Both the position numbers and the translations under genes were made by a program. Below the pieces are notes generated by a model that was not told the origin of the DNA, made no database searches, and saw nothing but the letters and a program-made list of their open reading frames with translations. Of a stretch of DNA of 64,000 nucleotides, positions 1 to 6,748 are shown in pieces; within the stretch, counting starts at the first letter, position 1; the number at the start of each line of letters is the position of its first letter. Source of the stretch: Arenimonas oryziterrae DSM 21050 = YC6267 (lineage in GTDB: Bacteria > Pseudomonadota > Gammaproteobacteria > Xanthomonadales > Xanthomonadaceae); contig NZ_ATVD01000003.1 in the NCBI RefSeq assembly GCF_000420545.1, positions 62,001 to 126,000 on the forward strand, written 5' to 3'.

Positions 1-1410
1 CTTCTTGAACCCGCGGCGGTAGACCACCGACACCGGCACTTTCGTGCCGTCGCGCGCGGTCGCCCACAGGCGCTCGGTGACGTAGTTCGCCGGGTCATAG
101 CCGCCGAGCACGGGATCGCGCTTGAGCAGGCGACGCTCGCCAGTGCGGATGTTGCGCTCGTAGGTCGTGTTCGGCGTGGTCATCGAGACGTAGCCGTAGC
201 GCAGCCAGTCCGTGCCCGGTTCGGCATTCATGCCCAGGCTCATGGTGTACGCGGGCTCGTCGGAGGCGACGAATTCGCTCTTGCCGTCGGCCGTGAGTGT
301 GCGCAGGCGCAGCAAGCCGCCGGACCGCTCCTCGATCGCAAGGAAATCGTCGAACAGCTCAACGTCCTCGATGAACACGTCGTCCTTGTGCGCGACGAAT
401 TCGCTCCAGAGCGCACGGTCGCCCCAGGCCTGGCCATCCTGGAGGGTCATCAAACGGAAATTCGGCGCATCCCAATTCGTGCGGATCACCCAGCGGCCGT
501 CGAGATGATCGGGCGAGTACTCGAAATCGCGCTGGCGCGGCGCGATCACCACGAACTCGCGCGGATCGGCTGCCGGCGCGCAGCGGTATTCGCTGCTGAC
601 CGTGCTCTCGACGCCGATGCACAGGTATTTGTCCGAACGCGTGCGGGAGATACCCAGGTAGAAGCTGTCGTCCTGCTCCTCGTACACCAGCCGGTCCTGT
701 GCGACCGGCGTGCCCAGCACATGCGCCTTCACGCGCGTGCTCAACAGGGTCACCGGATCCTTCTCGACGTAGAACACGGTGCGGTTGTCGTCGGCCCAGA
801 CGATATTGGCCTCGACATTGCGCACGACGTCGTCGAGTACCTTGCCGGTGCTCAGGTCCTTGAAGCGCAGCACGTATTGGCGGCGACCGACGTCGTCCTC
901 GGCCCAGGCAATGAGTTTGTTGTCCTGGCTGACTTCGGAGTCACCGATCTGGAAGAAGCCCTTGCCCGCGGCCATCGCGTTCTGGTCGAACAGGATTTCT
1001 TCCGGCGCCTCCATCGTGCCGGCGCGGCGCGCGTCGATCGGATAGTCCTTGCCGGTTTCGTAGCGGCGGTAGTACCAGTAGCCGCGTTCGCGGTAGGGCA
1101 CCGACGCATCGTCCTGCTTGATGCGGCCGGTGATCTCGGCATAGAGCGTGTCCTGCAGCGGCTTGGTCGGCGCGAGCAACGCGTCGGCATAGGCGTTTTC
1201 GGCCTTGAGATAGGCCAGCATCTCCGCGTTCTTGCGGGTGTCGTCGCGCAGCCAGTAGTACTCGTCCTGGCGCGTGCCGCCGGGAGCGACGACCGCGTGC
1301 GGTTTCTTGGCGACGGTGGGAGGCGTGGGCATGTCGGCGGCTCGGGAAATCAGGGGAAGGGCGACCAGGCAGGTCGCGAGGGCGATACGGTTCAACAGCA
1401 CGGTCGACAT
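1..1410 (-). CDS. ptrB: Oligopeptidase B (S9A family), C-terminal part outside window
   Basis: Serine peptidase that cleaves short peptides after basic residues. The start is an ATG at 1408-1410, preceded by a GGAGAG ribosome-binding site; 470 codons are visible before the window edge. Residues 1-24 form a signal peptide (basic start, hydrophobic core, Ala-Ala end), so the enzyme is probably periplasmic, unlike cytoplasmic E. coli PtrB. The visible part is the N-terminal strand and beta-propeller with family motifs such as DEYYWLRDD and RYETGKDYP. The Ser-Asp-His triad would lie beyond the edge and cannot be checked. It sits 26 nt downstream of another S9 peptidase and is likely co-transcribed with it. 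Confidence 0.9.
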   Translation of the reverse strand, partial: MSTVLLNRIALATCLVALPLISRAADMPTPPTVAKKPHAVVAPGGTRQDEYYWLRDDTRKNAEMLAYLKAENAYADALLAPTKPLQDTLYAEITGRIKQDDASVPYRERGYWYYRRYETGKDYPIDARRAGTMEAPEEILFDQNAMAAGKGFFQIGDSEVSQDNKLIAWAEDDVGRRQYVLRFKDLSTGKVLDDVVRNVEANIVWADDNRTVFYVEKDPVTLLSTRVKAHVLGTPVAQDRLVYEEQDDSFYLGISRTRSDKYLCIGVESTVSSEYRCAPAADPREFVVIAPRQRDFEYSPDHLDGRWVIRTNWDAPNFRLMTLQDGQAWGDRALWSEFVAHKDDVFIEDVELFDDFLAIEERSGGLLRLRTLTADGKSEFVASDEPAYTMSLGMNAEPGTDWLRYGYVSMTTPNTTYERNIRTGERRLLKRDPVLGGYDPANYVTERLWATARDGTKVPVSVVYRRGFKK

Positions 1411-1436
1411 GGGTCTCTCCGGCGGAACAGGGATGA

Positions 1437-3542
1437 TCAGAACAGTTTCTTCTTGAGGAAGGTGAACGCGAGCGCCTGCATGAAGGCCGACTGCTCGTTG
1501 TTCGCCGCGCCGCCGTGGCCGCCTTCGATGTTTTCGTAATACAGCACGTCGTGGCCCTGCTCTTTCATGCGCGCCATCATCTTGCGCGCATGACCCGGAT
1601 GCACTCGGTCATCGCGCGTGGACGTGGTGAACAGCACCGGCGGATACGTCACGTCCTTGCTGACGTTCTGGTACGGCGAATATTTCTGCAGGAAGGCCCA
1701 GTCGGCGGGCACGTCCGGATTGCCGTATTCGGCCATCCACGAGGCGCCGGCGAGCAGATGGCTGTAACGCTTCATGTCGAGCAACGGCACCTGGCAGACG
1801 ACCGCGCCAAACAGCTGCGGATACATCACGGTCATATTGCCCATCAGCAGACCGCCATTGCTGCCGCCCTGGATGCCCAGGTGCGCCGGCGTGGTGATCT
1901 TTCGCGCGATCAGGTCTTCGGCGACCGCTGCGAAATCCTCATAGGCCTTGTTGCGATTCTCGCGCAACGCCGCCTTGTGCCAGCGCGGACCGTACTCGCC
2001 ACCGCCGCGGATGTTCGCGACCACGTACACGCCGCCCTGGGTGAGCCAGGCGCGGCCGACACCGGCCGAATAACCGGGCGTCAGCGAGATTTCGAAGCCG
2101 CCGTAGCCGTACAGCAGGGTCGGGTTCTTGCCGTCGACCTTCATGCCCTTCGGCGAGACGATGAAATAAGGCACCTTCGTGCCGTCCTTGCTCGTGGCGA
2201 AGTGCTGGTTGATCTCGAGCTTGCTCGCGTCGAAGAACGCCGGCAGCTGCTTGATCGTTTCCGGCGCACTGCCGACCGTGCCCAGACGCAATGAGGTCGG
2301 GGTCAGGTAATCGGTCACCGTCATGAAGTAGTCGTCGGATTCCTCGTCGTCGATCGCAGAAACGCTGACCGTGCCGAATCCGGGCGCGCCGACCAGGGCC
2401 TCGCGCTTCCAGCTGCCGTCCGCGGCCGGCGTCAGCACCGTGATGCGGTTCTTGACGTCCTCGAGCACATTGAGCAGCAGATGGTTCTTGGTCCAGGTGT
2501 AACCCGACAGCGCCGCATGCTCGGTGGGCTCGAACAGCACGGTGAAGTCGCGGCCGCCGGCCAGGAACTTGTCGAAATCGGCGGCGATCAGCGCGCCAGC
2601 CGCATAGGTCTTGCCGCCGACCGTCCACGGATCGCGCAGCTCGAGCATGAGGTACTGGCGATGCACGTTCTTCTGCGCCGAGTTCGGCACGTCGAGCTTG
2701 ACCAGCTGGCCGTCCTTGCCGACGACGAACAGCTCGTCGTTGTAGAACGCCAGCGAACGCTGCACGAAATCGCGCTCGAAGCCGGTGGTCAGGTCGCGGA
2801 AGCCGCCGGCGGCCATATCGGTCGTCTGCGCTTCGTACACGGTCTTCGCGGCGGCCATCGGCGTGCCGCGCTGCCATTCCTTGACGATGCGCGCGTAGCC
2901 GGACGTGGTCATCGAGCCCGGTCCGAAATCCGTCGACACGTACACGGTGTTGAGATCTTTCCAGTTTAGGCCGCCCTTGGCCTCGGGACGGAAGAACCCG
3001 TCGGCGACCCAGGTTTTCGACGGCAGGTCGAACTCACGCGTGACATCGGCATCGGAGCCGCCGCGCGACAGCGCGATCAGGCAGCGCGCGTACGCGGGCT
3101 TGAGGCAGTCGGCGCCGTGCCAGACCCAGTTCTTGCTCTCGGTCTTGTTGAGCGCGTCGAGATCGATGAGGACTTCCCAGGCCGGCTCGGCCTTGCGGTA
3201 CTCGGCCAGCATCGTGCGCCGCCACAGCCCGGCGGGGTGTTCCTTGTCGCGCCAGAAGTTGTAGTAGTAGTCGCCCTGTTTGACGACCATCGGAATGCGC
3301 GCGTTGGAATCGAGAATCGCGCGCAGGTCGTCGCGCAGCTGACCGAAGCTGGGATCGGCGGTCAGCGCCTTCTGCGAATCGGCATTCTGGGCGCGTACCC
3401 AGTCCAGCGCCTTCGTGCCTTCGACGTCCTCCAGCCACTGGTTCGGGTCATCGGTGGGCATGGTCTGGGCTCCGGCGTGGGCGGCGAAAAAAACGCCTGC
3501 CAGCCAGGCGAACGCGGTGCGGTGCTTGATCACTGACGGCAT
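1437..3542 (-). CDS. Prolyl-oligopeptidase-like S9A serine peptidase, secreted
   Basis: 701-residue peptidase with a signal peptide at about residues 1-26 ending AHAGAQ, so probably periplasmic. The N-terminal half is the beta-propeller that filters substrate size; the C-terminal half is an alpha/beta-hydrolase. The triad is visible: Ser about 561 in GGSNGG, Asp about 645 in RDDRV, His about 676 in GGHGG. The ATG at 3540-3542 is preferred over one 27 nt upstream because AGGGAG lies just before it. Length and motif order match prolyl oligopeptidases. It probably forms an operon with the downstream oligopeptidase B gene, and both carry almost the same ribosome-binding sequence. Exact substrate is unknown. 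Confidence 0.9.
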   Translation of the reverse strand: MPSVIKHRTAFAWLAGVFFAAHAGAQTMPTDDPNQWLEDVEGTKALDWVRAQNADSQKALTADPSFGQLRDDLRAILDSNARIPMVVKQGDYYYNFWRDKEHPAGLWRRTMLAEYRKAEPAWEVLIDLDALNKTESKNWVWHGADCLKPAYARCLIALSRGGSDADVTREFDLPSKTWVADGFFRPEAKGGLNWKDLNTVYVSTDFGPGSMTTSGYARIVKEWQRGTPMAAAKTVYEAQTTDMAAGGFRDLTTGFERDFVQRSLAFYNDELFVVGKDGQLVKLDVPNSAQKNVHRQYLMLELRDPWTVGGKTYAAGALIAADFDKFLAGGRDFTVLFEPTEHAALSGYTWTKNHLLLNVLEDVKNRITVLTPAADGSWKREALVGAPGFGTVSVSAIDDEESDDYFMTVTDYLTPTSLRLGTVGSAPETIKQLPAFFDASKLEINQHFATSKDGTKVPYFIVSPKGMKVDGKNPTLLYGYGGFEISLTPGYSAGVGRAWLTQGGVYVVANIRGGGEYGPRWHKAALRENRNKAYEDFAAVAEDLIARKITTPAHLGIQGGSNGGLLMGNMTVMYPQLFGAVVCQVPLLDMKRYSHLLAGASWMAEYGNPDVPADWAFLQKYSPYQNVSKDVTYPPVLFTTSTRDDRVHPGHARKMMARMKEQGHDVLYYENIEGGHGGAANNEQSAFMQALAFTFLKKKLF

Positions 3543-3625
3543 GGGGTCTCTCCCTGAAGGACCCCGCAAGCTAGCATGCGTCGTCGGACCCGACCCCTAG
3601 GCCAGAAGTCATGCCTGCCGCGCCT

Positions 3626-3958
3626 TCACGCCACGCGCGCGGACTGCTGTCGAAGCCCGCGGCGATAGCCGGTGCGCGCCGCCTGGACCGTGGCCTGGCG
3701 AGGCCGGCGGCGACGCGGCGTCCGGACGAGGACCGAACGCCACGCCGCCGCAACGGCATGCCGGTAAAACGTGAGCAGGGCGGTGGCGGGCGCGGCCAGC
3801 AACCAGAACGGCCAGGGGCCGAACCAGCCCGAATCGCCACGCGCGCCGGGCAGGCACAACACCAGCAACAGGCCGACCGTGAGCCATTGCCAGAGACAAC
3901 GCGCCAGCACGGGCGAGACGACGGGCGTGGCGACGATCCGGGCGACGAGATGCGGCAT
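3626..3958 (-). CDS. Small hypothetical membrane protein
   Basis: 110-residue protein of unknown function. Two hydrophobic stretches (about residues 25-41, WLTVGLLLVLCLPG, and 49-66, around FWLLAAPATALLTFY) suggest two membrane segments. The C-terminal third is strongly basic (arginine-rich) and probably cytosolic. It is called real because AGGAGA lies 8 nt before the ATG and the composition is membrane-like. It lies between an S9 peptidase and a lipocalin, with no clear functional link. Confidence 0.55.
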   Translation of the reverse strand: MPHLVARIVATPVVSPVLARCLWQWLTVGLLLVLCLPGARGDSGWFGPWPFWLLAAPATALLTFYRHAVAAAWRSVLVRTPRRRRPRQATVQAARTGYRRGLRQQSARVA

Positions 3959-4101
3959 GGGACTCTCCTGGCGGAACCCGCGACAGCGGGCGTGGAAGCA
4001 CGATGCCCGGCCCGCTTCTCACCGACTGAGATTCGGTCTTGACGCGACGTTCCCGCGCCGCCGTCCATGCTGGCCGCCTGTTCTCCGCCAGGCTGACCTT
4101 G

Positions 4102-4680
4102 ATGCGTATCGTGCTGATCCTCGCCGTCCTGCTCGTCCTGCTGTTCGCACTCGGCCATGACGCGATGGCGAAACCCCCCGCCCGGGACAAGCGCCCGCCG
4201 CTATCGACCAAGGCCGAGATAGATTTGGCGCGCTACATGGGCCGCTGGTGGGTGATCGCGAACATTCCCTACTTTGCGGAAAAAGGAAAAGTCGAAAGCG
4301 CCGACGTCTATGCCTTGCGCGCCGACGGCCGCATCGACAATACCTTCGTGTACCGCAAGGACTTCGACCACGCCGTCAAGGACATGAAGGGCCTGGCCGA
4401 GGTCGTGCCCGGCACGAACAACGCGCAATGGCGCATCGCCTTCCTCGGCGGCCTGGTCAAGGTCGATTATCTGGTGCTGGAAGTGGCGCCCGACTATTCC
4501 TGGGCGCTGATCGGCCATCCCAAACGCAAGCTCGGCTGGATTTTCGCGCGAGAGCAGGACATGGGCGACGAGCAATACCAACTGCTGCTTGCGAAGATGG
4601 AAGGCTACGGCTACGACACCACGCAGTTCCGCCGCGTGCCGCAGAAAGCGGAGCAGCAAGGCCAGCCGGGCTTCCAGTAA
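4102..4680 (+). CDS. Lipocalin family protein (Blc-like)
   Basis: 192-residue lipocalin, a small beta-barrel binding hydrophobic ligands such as fatty acids or lysophospholipids. The first 20 or so residues (MRIVLILAVLLVLLFALG) form a signal peptide or anchor. There is no lipobox cysteine, so unlike E. coli Blc it is probably not a lipoprotein. The lipocalin signature GRWWVIANIPYF is at about residues 43-54, followed by the strand pattern with DYLVLEVAPDYSWALIG and the closing WIFARE segment. The ATG at 4102 starts at the signal sequence; an in-frame ATG at 4039 would add non-signal residues. It converges on a patatin gene 9 nt away; a joint role in lipid turnover is only inference. Confidence 0.85.
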   Translation: MRIVLILAVLLVLLFALGHDAMAKPPARDKRPPLSTKAEIDLARYMGRWWVIANIPYFAEKGKVESADVYALRADGRIDNTFVYRKDFDHAVKDMKGLAEVVPGTNNAQWRIAFLGGLVKVDYLVLEVAPDYSWALIGHPKRKLGWIFAREQDMGDEQYQLLLAKMEGYGYDTTQFRRVPQKAEQQGQPGFQ

Positions 4681-4689
4681 CGCCCTCGC

Positions 4690-5643
4690 CTACTCGAGTT
4701 CGGCGAGCGCCTTTTCCGCGGCGCGACGACCGACGTCGATCATTTCGCTGCAGCGCCAGTATTCGTAGATCGCGCAGGCATTGCTGGGCACCTGGATCAA
4801 CAGATCGGCCGGATCCTGCGCCAGGTGCAGGCGCGTCATGTGCGCGTGCATGGTTTCCAGCGAGCGCGACATCAGGTCGAGCATGCTGCGTTGGCGGCCG
4901 CGTACGGGTTCCTCGTCGCGTTCCCGCCAGTTGTTCCACAGCGCGGTCATGCGCGCGCGCAGGCTGGAGCCTTCTTCGTCTTCCTCGGCCATCTCTTCTT
5001 CTTCGCGCACGAGGTCGATATCGACGCCGTACGCGGTCGCCAGGGTTTCGCTGTCGGGTTCGGCCGCGGGCAGGCGCCAGGACACCGGCCCGTTCACGTC
5101 GACGGCGATCACGTGGTCGACGCGCGCCAGGCGTGTCGCGGCGATCGGCAGGGGTGCCAGCAGGCCGCCATCGACGAGTTCGCGGCCGCCGACGATATGC
5201 GGCGTGAACAGCATCGGGATCGCGATCGAGGCGCGGATCGCATCGAACAGCGCACCGTCGTTGAGCCAGACCTCGCGCTGCGTTTCCAGATCGGTCGCAA
5301 CGGCGGTGAAATCGATCGGCAGGTCCTCAATCTGGTGATCGCCGACCAGCTCGCGCAGCACGCCGATCACGCGGTCGCCGCGGATCAGCCCGGGCAGACC
5401 GAAATTGAAATCGAGCAGGCGCAGTACCTGGTTGCGGTCGAGCTTGCAGCTCCAGTCGCGATACTCGGCGAGCTTGCCGGCCGCGAAGATGCCGCCGACC
5501 AGCGCGCCCATCGAGCATCCGGCGACCGCCTCGATGCGCAGGCCGCGTGCCAGCAGCACCTCGATCACGCCGATATGCGCCAGGCCGCGCGCGCCGCCGG
5601 CGCCGAGCACCAGGGCCACGCTCTGCCCGCGCACCGCATTCAT
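4690..5643 (-). CDS. Patatin-like phospholipase (RssA type)
   Basis: 317-residue lipid acyl hydrolase with a Ser-Asp dyad. Visible motifs are the oxyanion-hole loop GAGGARG (about 14-20), the nucleophile elbow GCSMG (Ser44) and the DGG motif (Asp158). It belongs to the bacterial RssA/YchK group. No signal peptide is seen, so it acts in the cytoplasm or at the inner membrane. Its ATG overlaps the stop of the upstream WYL regulator by ATGA, so the two are probably translated together. An acidic linker (about residues 216-230, rich in Glu) precedes the C-terminal helices. Natural substrate unknown. Confidence 0.88.
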   Translation of the reverse strand: MNAVRGQSVALVLGAGGARGLAHIGVIEVLLARGLRIEAVAGCSMGALVGGIFAAGKLAEYRDWSCKLDRNQVLRLLDFNFGLPGLIRGDRVIGVLRELVGDHQIEDLPIDFTAVATDLETQREVWLNDGALFDAIRASIAIPMLFTPHIVGGRELVDGGLLAPLPIAATRLARVDHVIAVDVNGPVSWRLPAAEPDSETLATAYGVDIDLVREEEEMAEEDEEGSSLRARMTALWNNWRERDEEPVRGRQRSMLDLMSRSLETMHAHMTRLHLAQDPADLLIQVPSNACAIYEYWRCSEMIDVGRRAAEKALAELE

Positions 5644-6620
5644 GTGCTCTTCTCGTAGGCCGAGACGGCCAGCTGCAGCAGGGTGCGCGCCTGCTGGCGC
5701 AGGCTCTCAGGTTCGGTGATCTCGGCGTCGGCGCCGTAGCGCAACACGTCCATCAGCAGTTCCTTGGCATTGCTGTAGGGAATCTTCAGCTGATAACGGC
5801 CATCGGGCAGAAACCGGCCTTCCTGCTTGGAGTGCCAGTGCTCGTCGGCGACCCAGCGCGCGGCCTTGGCGGAGAACACGATGCTCGCCCAGCCCTTGGG
5901 CGCACCGGAGAAGATGCCGTAGCTCGAGGCCAGATGCTGGTCGAGCTCGGCATCGGGCAGATCGAGCGCGGCCTCGTCGATGACGCGCGCGTGCTGGATG
6001 CGGTCGACAGAAAAACTGCGCAGGCCATCGCGATCGTGATCGTAGGCGTCGAGGTACCAGTTGTCCTTGTAGTGCGTCAGTCGCTGCGGCGAGACGGTGC
6101 GGTGCGTGCGCTCGTTGGTCGAGCGCGCGAGATAGTCGAAACCCAGGCGCTTGCGCTCGAGCACGGCACCGGCGACCACGCGGAACGCGATCTCGTCGCG
6201 CCGGCGCACGCCGCTGCCGAGCACGCGCACGCGTTCGACCGGCCAGCGTTTGCCGCCGGCCTGTTCGGACAGCAGCGTCTCGATGCGGCTCTTCAGCGGT
6301 GCCAGCGCCGAGGCGAGCACGCCGTTGCCGCTGCGGTCGAGCAGCTGATGCGTGGCCAGCAGGGCATGCAACTCGTCGGAATTGAGCCACAGACCGGGCA
6401 GTTCGAAACGTTCGGCCTCCTTCTCGTCGTAGCGCAGGCCGCCCTCGCCGGTGGCGTCGCTCTCGATCGGGGCGCCCAGTGCGTCGCGCAGGAAGGCGAT
6501 GTCGCGATACAGGGTCGCGCGCGAGCAGCCCAGTTCGTCCATCAGGCGCTTGATCGGCACCGGATAGCGGGCGTTTTTCAGTACGCGGTGCAGGGCAAGC
6601 GTGCGCTCGTAGCGGTCCAT
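5640..6620 (-). CDS. WYL-domain transcriptional regulator (YafY type)
   Basis: 326-residue DNA-binding regulator. Residues 1-60 form a winged helix-turn-helix (VPIKRLMDELGCSRATLYRD). The middle and C-terminal part is a WYL domain with the typical LTHYKDNWYLDAYD and DRIQHARVID stretches, thought to sense a ligand or nucleic acid. ATG 6618-6620 is chosen because it begins the HTH with MDRYERTLALHRVL; no strong ribosome-binding site precedes it. It overlaps the patatin start by 4 nt and is divergent from the molybdoenzyme operon, so either could be its target. The sequence does not decide this. Confidence 0.85.
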   Translation of the reverse strand: MDRYERTLALHRVLKNARYPVPIKRLMDELGCSRATLYRDIAFLRDALGAPIESDATGEGGLRYDEKEAERFELPGLWLNSDELHALLATHQLLDRSGNGVLASALAPLKSRIETLLSEQAGGKRWPVERVRVLGSGVRRRDEIAFRVVAGAVLERKRLGFDYLARSTNERTHRTVSPQRLTHYKDNWYLDAYDHDRDGLRSFSVDRIQHARVIDEAALDLPDAELDQHLASSYGIFSGAPKGWASIVFSAKAARWVADEHWHSKQEGRFLPDGRYQLKIPYSNAKELLMDVLRYGADAEITEPESLRQQARTLLQLAVSAYEKST

Positions 6621-6748
6621 GCGATGGCGGCCGGGATCTGGGGGGATGCGTCTAGGATGGCACCGCCCTCTCGCGGTTCCAACCCCGAACGCGCCTGCCG
6701 GTGACGACGGGCTCGCCCGAACGGCGTCGGGACGGCACAATGGCGCCC

